DNA of 16,165 nt. Source: Krumholzibacterium sp965370495. Lineage in GTDB: Bacteria; Krumholzibacteriota; Krumholzibacteriia; Krumholzibacteriales; Krumholzibacteriaceae. Below, piece by piece: positions 6,550 to 13,931 of the stretch; positions within the stretch are counted from its first letter, which is position 1, and each line of letters starts with the position of its first letter. The notes below the pieces were generated by a model. It was not told the origin of the DNA. It was given only the letters and a program-made list of their open reading frames with translations, and searched no databases. The stretch covers positions 1 through 16,165 of the forward strand of contig CBDUUV010000055.1 of NCBI GenBank assembly GCA_965370495.1. The letters are read 5' to 3'. Both the position numbers and the translations under genes were made by a program.

Positions 6550-8535
6550 TTATTCCACTATCGTCGGAGTAACAAATATCACAAGTTCCGTTTTCTTGCT
6601 TATTTTGCTCTTCGAAGAAAAGAGCCTGCCAAGATACGGTACGTCCTTCAGGTATGGAATACCGCGTATTACTTCGGTGTCAACCTTCTTGATCAGGCCT
6701 CCGATAACTGCTGTTTCTCCATTATTCACAGTGACCCTTGTATCGGCTTCCGCCATGGTGATAATAACGCCACCCTGGGCTGTAGCCTCGGACTGAAGTT
6801 CACTGACCTCAGGATGAAGGTCGAGTGTTATAGTCTTGTCAGCATTGACATGAGGCGTAACCCTGAGGATAATACCGATCTTGGTAAGCTCGGTAATAGG
6901 ATTACCAGCCTCATCGGCGACGATCAGGGGAATCTCCTTGCCGACAAGTATGCTGGCTTCCCTGTTATCCATGGTCGTTATCCTGGGATTGGAAATGATG
7001 TTTGCCCTGTTGGTTTTTTCAAGCATCTGGATCATGGAAGTGATTTCGCCCCACGAGCGGACCATGCCGAACTTCAGGTTTCCCGATGAAATCGGTATAT
7101 TTTCGGTAACTGCGGCGCTTCCTGTTGCTCCAAAACCAGCCTTGTGTAGATTCAGAACTCCCCAGTTGATGCCGAGTTCCCTGGAAGCTTCAACATCGAT
7201 CTCAACCAGTTTCGCGTTGATATCAACCTGGTGGGCCTTCAGATCGAGCTTCTTGATCATTTCCGATATCATTTCGACATTCTTTTCAACGTCAACAACG
7301 ATTAGGGAGTTGCTTCCAAGATCGACGCTGATACTGCCGCGCTGGCTGACCATCTGGTCAAGAGCGTTCTTGAGCTCTTCAGCTTTGGAGTTATCGATAA
7401 ATATAATCCTCGTAATGAGTGGAAGAAGGTCGATTTGTTTCTTGGCCGCTGACTGGATCTCCAGTTCTTCCCGGAGAAGAGTCGACAGCTCGGCCACCCG
7501 GATCATTCCGAATTCTTCCCTGTAACCGTAACCGTGGGCCTTGAGAACAACATCCAGCGCCTCCCGCCACGGACAATCCCTGATATGGATATGTACTTCA
7601 CCCTTGACACCCTTACCAGCCACGATATTGACGCCTGCAAATTCTGAAATAGTCCTCAAAACCGTTTTGATATCAGCTGCCTGCGCGTCTATCGTGATCT
7701 TCCTGGTCCCCATTCCGAAACCACCACCACCGGCAGGTGCACCCCTTACATATGATTCTGACCATGGAACGGTCTCGTTCCTGACGGGAGTACTACTAAC
7801 AGGCGCCGTATACTGCTGCTGTATCACAGCAGGCGAGGTCTTCTGATGAATAACGGCAGGATTTTTTTTAGCCTCATTACTGTCTTTTGCAAGCCAGGGA
7901 GAATCGGTTCTCTCGACCGGTTTTGCCGCGGCTGTCTTGACCTGAGCCGAAGCCTGATACCAGCCTGTATCTTCGACTTTCTCCGCAGGCCTTATCACCG
8001 GAAGTACAGGCCCCATTGATGCCACTGAAACGGTTTTTGGCTTTTCTGCGACTACCGGCTTATTCTCCTCGATGACCTTTTCGGCCAGAACGGTCGACTC
8101 GGATTCGGCATTGACGGATGACAATTCCATATCACCTCTGCCGGTCAATTCAACAACCTGACGATCTCCGTCTTCAAAGATCCTGAAATCGACTTGTTTC
8201 TTCAAATCAACGACTATCCGGCTGATTCGTACGGGTTCTACCTTATACTGGCTTGTACGTACCCTGTGTACAATATCATTCGGAACACAGTTATCGACAT
8301 TCCGAATGTCATACGTTGCGCCTATACAATCGACTACAAGCCTGTCAGGGTCACTCATCCTGAATACCCTGAATTCCATAGTCCCGGCTTTGCTGATCTC
8401 GATCCTGATCCTGCCGTCGACTGGAACGACTTCAAGACCATTGATCTCAGAATCGTAATCGCCAGCGGAAAGACTCAGGCATGGCAGTAGCAAACCCGTG
8501 AGAACAACCAGAGCAACTTTGCGTATACTCAGCAT
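6550..8535 (-). CDS. pilQ: Type IV pilus secretin PilQ
   Basis: A 661-residue outer-membrane secretin that oligomerises into the channel through which the pilus passes. A signal peptide is present (hydrophobic 7-23, likely cut after SLSA at 24). One AMIN domain (about 30-130), which in this family binds peptidoglycan, is followed by a long low-complexity linker (about 135-275) rich in Lys, Pro, Ala and Val and containing PAVIHQ and PAVIQQ (226-231 and 235-240). Next come an STN/N0 domain (about 279-350), one NolW/N1 repeat (about 365-435) and the secretin core (about 440-660). The core includes ISNPRITTMDN (514-524) and the end motif GIPYLKDVPYLGRLF (625-639). The product ends VTPTIVE, with no added pilotin-binding tail. 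AAGGAGAA lies four bases before the ATG, and the pilP stop lies one base before it, so translation is probably coupled. One AMIN domain and one N1 domain make it shorter than some PilQ proteins. Confidence 0.97.
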   Translation of the reverse strand: MLSIRKVALVVLTGLLLPCLSLSAGDYDSEINGLEVVPVDGRIRIEISKAGTMEFRVFRMSDPDRLVVDCIGATYDIRNVDNCVPNDIVHRVRTSQYKVEPVRISRIVVDLKKQVDFRIFEDGDRQVVELTGRGDMELSSVNAESESTVLAEKVIEENKPVVAEKPKTVSVASMGPVLPVIRPAEKVEDTGWYQASAQVKTAAAKPVERTDSPWLAKDSNEAKKNPAVIHQKTSPAVIQQQYTAPVSSTPVRNETVPWSESYVRGAPAGGGGFGMGTRKITIDAQAADIKTVLRTISEFAGVNIVAGKGVKGEVHIHIRDCPWREALDVVLKAHGYGYREEFGMIRVAELSTLLREELEIQSAAKKQIDLLPLITRIIFIDNSKAEELKNALDQMVSQRGSISVDLGSNSLIVVDVEKNVEMISEMIKKLDLKAHQVDINAKLVEIDVEASRELGINWGVLNLHKAGFGATGSAAVTENIPISSGNLKFGMVRSWGEITSMIQMLEKTNRANIISNPRITTMDNREASILVGKEIPLIVADEAGNPITELTKIGIILRVTPHVNADKTITLDLHPEVSELQSEATAQGGVIITMAEADTRVTVNNGETAVIGGLIKKVDTEVIRGIPYLKDVPYLGRLFSSKSKISKKTELVIFVTPTIVE

Positions 8536-8536
8536 C

Positions 8537-8998
8537 CTATTCTCCTTTTCCCTCTTTACCCTCCAACCGGAGGGTTACGCTGTTTGTCTGTCCGAACATA
8601 GTCAATCTCGCGACAAGGCTCCGGTCACTAACTGAAACGATGCTGCCATGTCTTATGGGATCGCCTGCTTTTATGATGTAACCAAAACCATTCTTGTCTT
8701 CGAGCATTGCATACTTTTCCATTCCACCAGAAAGAACCCCGACCAGCTTGACACTATAGATATCAACAAGGTCGAATTCGTTCTCTTCAAATTCACCCGC
8801 TACCAGGCTCTTGAATGGGTCCCTTCTGTTAAATGCCTTGTAGTAATAACGTTTTTCCCGGAGAACCTTCTTTTCCGTATTCTTTTCCTCAGCCAACACC
8901 CGCAAAGGCAGTGTTATGACCACGAGAAGTAACACAGGAACTACAAAGCTCAGCAGGGTTTTCCATGCTGATCTAAGATTTTTTCTTCGCGTTATCAT
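8537..8998 (-). CDS. pilP: Pilus assembly protein PilP
   Basis: A 153-residue PilP, the periplasmic link between the PilN/PilO inner-membrane complex and the PilQ secretin. The N-terminus is basic (MITRRKNLRSAWK) followed by a hydrophobic stretch (about 15-35) ending RVLA. The PilP domain covers about 55-148, with the family's RDPFKSLV (59-66), LVGVLSGG (85-92) and the GD-x-I-x-x-G pattern (112-119). PilP is usually a lipoprotein, but I see no cysteine here at all. This version should be cleaved by signal peptidase I after about residue 36, or remain anchored by its signal. It overlaps pilO by 26 bases, which is long but leaves the signal sequence intact. A purine-rich AGGAAGGTGGTG upstream could serve as its ribosome-binding site. 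Confidence 0.9.
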   Translation of the reverse strand: MITRRKNLRSAWKTLLSFVVPVLLLVVITLPLRVLAEEKNTEKKVLREKRYYYKAFNRRDPFKSLVAGEFEENEFDLVDIYSVKLVGVLSGGMEKYAMLEDKNGFGYIIKAGDPIRHGSIVSVSDRSLVARLTMFGQTNSVTLRLEGKEGKGE

Positions 8999-9596
8999 CA
9001 GCTGCTACACCACCTTCCTGCAGTGTAAAGGCACTCATGATCATCTCGACTTCAATCGTATGATTTCTTCCAACTTTGTTTGTGCCTGTGTTTTTTTCCT
9101 TGAGGGGCCTGACATGCAGGCCACTTACATTTATTATCCTGTCCAGGTTGGCTACTTTTGACAGAAATACACCTATATCGTGATACTGGCCGCGCACGAT
9201 AATTTTCACAGGGTTTTCCGTAATAAATTCCTGAGCTACCTGGGGCTGCGGCTTAAAGAGTTCAAACTCTACTCCCGCCTGGTTCCCCGCCCTTGTGATT
9301 TTGCGCAGAAGCTTGGCAACTTCTTTTTCCTGTGGCAAAAGGTCCTGGGCGGCGTTCCATTTCTTGTGAAGCCTGTTATATTCACTTTCGAGTTTCGCCA
9401 GGTTTCCAACAGTCTGCCTTGCTTTCTCCAGTTCGGCGTTCATCTTCTCATACGTACTGCCCAGAGTATTGATCTTCGCCTTTTGAGGCTGGAAAAAGAA
9501 CGGCATAAAAGCCGTAAAGAAGTACACGTAGCCGAAAATAAGAAGAAGAATCCCTACTATTATCGACTTCTGTACCTGTGGGTCTTTAAAATCCAT
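8973..9596 (-). CDS. pilO: Pilus assembly protein PilO
   Basis: A 207-residue bitopic inner-membrane protein of the PilO family. The short cytoplasmic N-terminus MDFKDPQVQK is followed by one membrane span (about 11-33), a periplasmic coiled coil (about 40-85, rich in Lys, Glu, Leu) and a ferredoxin-like domain (about 95-192) containing VEFELFKP (109-116) and VKIIVRGQYHDIGVFLSKVA (130-149). PilO pairs with PilN to align the inner-membrane platform with the secretin. The C-terminal tail ends in DDNAKKKS and its coding region overlaps the pilP start. It lies 18 bases after pilN. Identification rests on topology and the MNOPQ order as much as on residues, since PilO sequences vary widely. Confidence 0.93.
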   Translation of the reverse strand: MDFKDPQVQKSIIVGILLLIFGYVYFFTAFMPFFFQPQKAKINTLGSTYEKMNAELEKARQTVGNLAKLESEYNRLHKKWNAAQDLLPQEKEVAKLLRKITRAGNQAGVEFELFKPQPQVAQEFITENPVKIIVRGQYHDIGVFLSKVANLDRIINVSGLHVRPLKEKNTGTNKVGRNHTIEVEMIMSAFTLQEGGVAADDNAKKKS

Positions 9597-9614
9597 TTTC
9601 TAGGCCTCTCTTCC

Positions 9615-10169
9615 CTATTGCGGCATTACGTTAGCACTCAAGCTGAATTTCATAACTTCCCTCTTATTTATCTCACCCTTCTTGGCTACCAGAAGATCAA
9701 CGTGAGTGAAAATGGGAGAAGTTTCCAGATTAGATATAATATCGGCAATCGTGTAGTTCGAAAATGTAACTCCTTCAATATTGAAATTGTTGGGAGAAAT
9801 TTCATTGATCTCGGTCAACCAGCAATTTGAAGGCACATTGAATCCAATATCGTTCAGAAGCTTCACCCTGAAATAACGATTCCTGTCAAGTGATGTAATA
9901 AGACTGAGTCTTCGGTCGACCTCTTCGCGTTCCTTTGTAATCTGCTTGATCTTGGCAAGCTGGGGTGCAAGTTTCTTCGATTCCTGAGTCGCGATCTCGA
10001 TCTTTTTCTCGAGATCCCTGGCCTTATGTGCCTGTATCATTCCGACGGCGATTATTGACGCAAAGAAAACTATGACACCTGCTACGAGATATATTGTCGA
10101 CATTTCCGGCAGATGGAACTGACGTCCCTTGATCCGATCTTCCGTTGGAAGAAGGTTGATTCTTATCAT
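9615..10169 (-). CDS. pilN: Pilus assembly protein PilN
   Basis: A 184-residue inner-membrane protein. It starts with MIRINLLPTE, whose INLLP segment (4-8) is the conserved cytoplasmic peptide that docks into PilM. One membrane span (about 25-46) is followed by a coiled coil (about 50-90) and a periplasmic ferredoxin-like domain (about 100-182), with WLTEI (117-121) and the FNIEG strand (129-133) typical of PilN. It heterodimerises with PilO. The start codon overlaps the pilM stop by one base (TAATG), a strong sign of coupled translation. Confidence 0.95.
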   Translation of the reverse strand: MIRINLLPTEDRIKGRQFHLPEMSTIYLVAGVIVFFASIIAVGMIQAHKARDLEKKIEIATQESKKLAPQLAKIKQITKEREEVDRRLSLITSLDRNRYFRVKLLNDIGFNVPSNCWLTEINEISPNNFNIEGVTFSNYTIADIISNLETSPIFTHVDLLVAKKGEINKREVMKFSLSANVMPQ

Positions 10170-11275
10170 TATTTTCCCGCCTTTCTCAAAGCGAGCCCTA
10201 TTCCAACAGTCAGCAACGGAGCAATTTTTTCAATATCCTCTTCATACTCTCCAAAGACCCCCTCCTGGTAATCGATTCCTTCCAGGGGGTTGTGAATTGA
10301 GAAGTCTATGCCGTGTTTCTCTGAGAGGATCTCTTTGAGGAACGGAATCTGTGCTCCGCCCCCACTCAGAACAACCTCGTCGAGGTTTTCCGCATCACCT
10401 GCCGCTTTGAGGAATGAGATGCTCCGCTCGATGCCCAGTGAAAGGTCGCTGGAGGCATTTTTGATAATTTCCCTGATCTTGTCCTGATCCATTTCTCCCA
10501 TGTCGCCGGATATTACTTTCTGAGCTCCTTCGTAGTCGACACCCAGCTCCTTCTGGATACGTTCTATAAAGCTGTTTGTACCGACGCTGATATCTCTTGT
10601 AAAGTGAGGACTGCTTCCTTGTATGATATTGATGTTTGTTACATCGTTGCCTATATTGATAAGCCCGATGACCTTTCCGCTTTTTTCTTCGGGCATCTCA
10701 TCATCGGAAAAGGAATCTTCAACAAACATTCCCTTATTCACCTCGAAGCAATTCTGAACAGCGAATGAGTCAACATCGATTATCTTTGGCACGAGTTCAG
10801 CATCGCTGATCATTGAAGAATGTGTATTGACCATCTCCTTCTTTGCAGCGACCAGAAGAACTTCCATCTGGTTTGCTCCTATATCTTCACGAAGGATCTG
10901 GAAATCCAGGCAGACATCATCAATATCAAACGGTATATGCTGCTCGGCCTCCCAGAAGATAGCTTCCTGCGCATCTTCAGGGGCCATTTTGTCCATTACG
11001 ACCTTTTTAACGATAACTGCCCGGCCTGAGACGGCGGAAACGACCTCTTGCGAAGTAATTCCTGCCTGGATCATACATTCCCTGATGCCATCGACAACCA
11101 GGTTCCGGTCCATGATTTCGCCTTCAACAATCGCTTCAGGCAACAATCTGTTCATCCCGAAACGCACGATCTTGGGAATATCCCCGGAGTGATCGATCTC
11201 GATCACCTTGATCAAACTAGAACCGATGTCCAGGCCAACAGTATTAGCCTTTTTTTTGAATGGTAGAGAGATCAT
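10169..11275 (-). CDS. pilM: Pilus assembly actin-like ATPase PilM
   Basis: A cytoplasmic actin-fold protein that binds ATP and the PilN tail to form the base of the alignment complex. With the ATG at 11275 it is 368 residues; a TTG seven codons upstream gives a longer frame but has no better ribosome site. The nucleotide motifs are in order: phosphate 1 TVGLDIGSS (12-20), the PilM-typical EAEQHIPFDID (109-119), phosphate 2 INIGNDVTNINI (206-217) and the adenosine motif LSGGGAQIP (303-311). In phosphate 2 the first acidic residue common in actin-like ATPases is replaced by Asn207; Asp211 lies just after it. It is the first gene of the pilMNOPQ operon, about 117 bases downstream of the predicted sigma-54 start site. 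Confidence 0.95.
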   Translation of the reverse strand: MISLPFKKKANTVGLDIGSSLIKVIEIDHSGDIPKIVRFGMNRLLPEAIVEGEIMDRNLVVDGIRECMIQAGITSQEVVSAVSGRAVIVKKVVMDKMAPEDAQEAIFWEAEQHIPFDIDDVCLDFQILREDIGANQMEVLLVAAKKEMVNTHSSMISDAELVPKIIDVDSFAVQNCFEVNKGMFVEDSFSDDEMPEEKSGKVIGLINIGNDVTNINIIQGSSPHFTRDISVGTNSFIERIQKELGVDYEGAQKVISGDMGEMDQDKIREIIKNASSDLSLGIERSISFLKAAGDAENLDEVVLSGGGAQIPFLKEILSEKHGIDFSIHNPLEGIDYQEGVFGEYEEDIEKIAPLLTVGIGLALRKAGK

Positions 11276-11634
11276 TCTCGCACCAGCCTTTTCCAATTAC
11301 AGAAAAAAAGTATCCGTTCCTGAGTCCACTGCCCCCAAAAACGCTCAATTAACAACCATTTTCATATTAAAAACTCTGTTTTTTTCCTCGAAACCCTGAA
11401 CACGCAACAAATGTGCCAAAGCCTCCAACCGTTCTGTCGCTGTATTTGTTTTACTTATTGCCAGTTACACATAACATTGTTATTCGCTCCACCGTTACCG
11501 AACTCTAATGCATGATTTTTGTGCAAAGTGCCTGTATGCTTCGGGCGGGAGGAAATACCAGTCAAAGCACAATCAACTGACGGCGAAATCATGCTCTTTT
11601 TTTTGATTTGATATATATCCGTGGAAAATACAGA
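11276..11634. other. 359-base gap between pilD and pilM: promoter region, no gene
   Basis: No credible coding sequence is visible on either strand. The gap holds the sigma-54 site at 11403-11418 and about 117 bases of untranslated leader in front of pilM. Upstream of the promoter is AT-rich DNA where activator sites would be expected, including CTGTCGC (11434-11440) and a 9-bp inverted pair GCATGATTT (11510-11518) / AAATCATGC (11586-11594). I see no terminator after pilD, so readthrough from the ABC-pilD operon into pilM remains possible. Confidence 0.7.
11403..11418 (-). promoter_or_regulatory. Sigma-54 (-24/-12) promoter of pilMNOPQ
   Basis: On the - strand the site reads TGGCACATTTGTTGCG. 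It matches the RpoN consensus TGGCAC-N5-TTGC at all ten fixed positions, with the GG and GC pairs exactly 12 bases apart. Transcription would start near 11392, giving a leader of about 117 bases before the pilM ATG. It points at pilM and lies in the only sizeable gap before it. A PilR-type activator is encoded at the right end of the window. The match is seen directly; activity is inference. Confidence 0.8.
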
Positions 11635-12405
11635 TCAGAATTTTGTGAAATACCATGTGAGAAGTTGTGTTCCGAAAAGCATGCATACCGCTGCGGCAGG
11701 CGCGAGAAAAGAACCAAAGGCAACCGCCGTTTTGCTCTCTCCACCCCGGGACTTCAACAGAAACACGCCATATATCGAACCGAAAAAAGAAGCGATTACG
11801 ATCACGGGTAATACGAGGCCGATACCCAGGAACGCGCCAATCATACCCATGAGTTTTACATCTCCTCCACCCATTCCATCCATATGCCTGATCATCTTGT
11901 AGATCGCTCCGACCAGCCAAAGCCCACCACCACCAACTACGGCACCAAGAACGGAATCAAGCAATGTCAAACCGGGGGTAAACAGGCTCCAGGCGATCCC
12001 GATTAATATAAAAGAAAGACTTATCTCGTCAGGTATGATTCTGTAATCCCAATCAATAAGAGTAATCGCCAAAAGAGCCATCAAAAACGCGAATGTTATA
12101 AGAGCATCTATACTGTAGCCAAATCTGTATACAGCCACTACGGCGATAACAGGTCCCATGAACTCTACGACAGGATACCTTACAGATATCTTCATCCCGC
12201 ACTGCCCGCATTTCCCTCTTAATACAATGTAGCTTATTATCGGAATATTTTCATACCAGCTGATGATATGCCCGCAGCCCGGACACGCAGAATGCGGCTT
12301 GATTACCGATTTGCCAAGAGGAAGCCTGTATATGACTACATTGAGAAAACTGCCGGACACCAGTCCAAGCAAAACAGCGGGTATCATTACGATCATGTTT
12401 GTCAT
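11635..12405 (-). CDS. pilD: Prepilin peptidase / N-methyltransferase PilD
   Basis: A 256-residue polytopic inner-membrane aspartic protease that removes the prepilin leader and methylates the new N-terminal Phe. The N-terminal region has GSFLNVVIYRLP (18-29) and the zinc-type cysteines CPGC (41-44) and CGQC (66-69) seen in bifunctional enzymes. The catalytic aspartates are Asp118 in LIDWDYRIIPD and Asp182 in GMGGGDVKL (177-185). Several hydrophobic segments (about 4-24, 84-95, 102-118, 128-143, 152-168, 186-216, 229-250) agree with the family's topology. The start overlaps the stop of the preceding TPR gene by four bases (ATGA), so it is co-translated with that gene. Its likely substrate is PilA, encoded 3 kb upstream. 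Confidence 0.97.
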   Translation of the reverse strand: MTNMIVMIPAVLLGLVSGSFLNVVIYRLPLGKSVIKPHSACPGCGHIISWYENIPIISYIVLRGKCGQCGMKISVRYPVVEFMGPVIAVVAVYRFGYSIDALITFAFLMALLAITLIDWDYRIIPDEISLSFILIGIAWSLFTPGLTLLDSVLGAVVGGGGLWLVGAIYKMIRHMDGMGGGDVKLMGMIGAFLGIGLVLPVIVIASFFGSIYGVFLLKSRGGESKTAVAFGSFLAPAAAVCMLFGTQLLTWYFTKF

Positions 12406-13076
12406 TCTGTCAGCTTTCTTTCCGCCATGCGCTTTTGCAGATCTTTGATGTACCTGAACGCAAGTTCGCGTATATATTTATTTTCAGAATTTTCCGCAAG
12501 GTCGCCCCAGAGGGCGACACTGTCCTCGAGGTTTTTACCCTTTGACGCTGCGTCTGCGGCAAATCTTGCTGCTTTTTCATTTGCACCCGGCAGCGACGCC
12601 GCAAGCTCGAAATATCTCTGGGCTTCGCTGTAGTTCCTCCCCCCAAGGTAGTGGATGAAACCCAGCTCGTACATCAACCAGAAATCACCCGGGTTGTTAC
12701 GCACACCTTTCTCCAGGAGTTTCACGCCCTCTTCATAATTATCCAGGTCTTCCGAAATAATCAGGGCACTGAGTTTGTACGCGCCTGTAAAATTCGGATC
12801 GAGGTCTGTTATCACATCCGCAAGATGTGAAAATAACCTGATACCGTTTTGAGCCAGCATGTAGCCCCCGTAATATTGTATGGCCTTGAACCAGAGCAGA
12901 TCAGACGCGAGATTTCTGTAACCCAGCGATGCCATCCTCATGCATTCGCCCGATGGAAGATACATCACCTCGATCGCCGTTTTTTCCTGCGCGATAATCT
13001 CAATACTCCTGGTGGCCTGAACCAGTACCAGGATAGCGGCCATAGCTATCAGGAAATGTGTAATTCTGCTTTTCAT
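12402..13076 (-). CDS. Membrane-anchored TPR-type protein in the pilus locus
   Basis: A 224-residue protein from the ATG at 13076, which has GGAG eight bases upstream; a longer frame from TTG at 13142 would add 22 residues without a good ribosome site. One N-terminal hydrophobic segment (about 7-24) looks like an uncleaved anchor or a signal sequence. A conserved-looking block follows, LPSGECMRMASLGYRNLASD (40-59) running into LLWFKAIQYYGG. Then come helical TPR-like repeats (about 64-215), for example NYEEGVKLLEKGVRNNPGD (113-131) and NYSEAQRYFELAASLPG (148-164). TPR proteins are scaffolds, and the anchored repeat domain probably lies in the periplasm. It lies between an ABC-2 permease and pilD and overlaps pilD by four bases, so it belongs to the pilus locus functionally. 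It occupies a place comparable to the accessory gene pilG of the Myxococcus pilGHI set, but I do not claim homology. Confidence 0.8.
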   Translation of the reverse strand: MKSRITHFLIAMAAILVLVQATRSIEIIAQEKTAIEVMYLPSGECMRMASLGYRNLASDLLWFKAIQYYGGYMLAQNGIRLFSHLADVITDLDPNFTGAYKLSALIISEDLDNYEEGVKLLEKGVRNNPGDFWLMYELGFIHYLGGRNYSEAQRYFELAASLPGANEKAARFAADAASKGKNLEDSVALWGDLAENSENKYIRELAFRYIKDLQKRMAERKLTE

Positions 13077-13157
13077 TTCTATCGCTCCGCAAAGGCTTTT
13101 CGCATTATTCCACTCACTACTGCCCAAAGATCTACTATCCAATTAAAGATTCACCCA

Positions 13158-13931
13158 TCAGGAAAATTCCCTTCTCCGAAACACGAGGTACGCGAAATAC
13201 AGTATCACGCTGCAGTAAACAACTGCATACACAGTTGCCAGCCCCAGATCGGTTACATTGAATCTAAGATCGTGGACCGCCTCATGCCTCATATTGAAAA
13301 TCTTCATATTGGGCAATATGTAGTAAAACACTTCCATCACATACTTTAAAGCTGCGCCTCCAAATTTTTGCGCAAAAGACCTGAGATCCCCACTCAGGCT
13401 TCCGGCTACAAAAAGACAGATCGAGAAAAAGGAGGTCAGCACAGGTGTTGTAAAAGTACTGAAGAATATCACTACGGCACTGATAACGGTCATTTCGAGA
13501 ACCGAAAGATACACCGCTGAGAGCACCGTTATATTGACCTGCCCCTGTCCCCCCATCGTAACCATAACAACCATCACGGCAGCCATGATCGCCATCAATA
13601 CCGTTAGCGCAAATACGATCCCTGAAAATTTTCCGATCAAATACTCATGCCTGGATACAGGCCTCGTGAGAACCACGTATATTGCTTTCTTCTCTGTTTC
13701 CTTGTGAACCAGGGTGCTTCCAACCATGATAGCACTGAGAACACCCAGTAGCGAGATACCGGCAAGCCCTACATCCATGATAATCTTTCCCCTTGCAGCT
13801 CCGACTGAAAGAGGGGAAAGAACAAATGTACTCAACAGAAGAATACCGGCATAGATAAGGACGATAAACAAAAGTTTTTCACGAATCGATTCCCTGAAAG
13901 TGTTCATAGCTACACTCGATATCCTTCTCAC
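13158..13931 (-). CDS. ABC-2 type transporter permease of the pilus locus
   Basis: A 257-residue integral membrane protein with about six hydrophobic segments (about 20-40, 51-72, 104-127, 134-160, 163-178, 229-251). The order fits ABC-2 permeases: an N-terminal MRRISSVAMNTFRESIREK lead-in and the cytoplasmic loop HKETEKKAIYVVLTRPVS (76-93) that contacts the ATPase. It ends FRRREFS, a basic cytoplasmic tail. The start is GTG, overlapping the ATPase stop by four bases (GTGA), with GGAG eight bases before it. It forms one transporter with the upstream ATPase. The substrate is not predictable. By position it corresponds to PilI of Myxococcus, part of the PilGHI set needed for pilus formation there; that equivalence is inference from gene order. 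Confidence 0.88.
   Translation of the reverse strand: MRRISSVAMNTFRESIREKLLFIVLIYAGILLLSTFVLSPLSVGAARGKIIMDVGLAGISLLGVLSAIMVGSTLVHKETEKKAIYVVLTRPVSRHEYLIGKFSGIVFALTVLMAIMAAVMVVMVTMGGQGQVNITVLSAVYLSVLEMTVISAVVIFFSTFTTPVLTSFFSICLFVAGSLSGDLRSFAQKFGGAALKYVMEVFYYILPNMKIFNMRHEAVHDLRFNVTDLGLATVYAVVYCSVILYFAYLVFRRREFS

Noticed and set aside
6881..7525. Long + strand open frame (214 codons) opposite pilQ
   Set aside because: A serine/isoleucine-rich shadow of the secretin coding strand, without ribosome site or recognisable motifs.
11584..11634. AT-rich tract with A8/T8 run after pilD as a terminator
   Set aside because: The - strand carries A residues, not T, at this run, and no GC stem precedes it.
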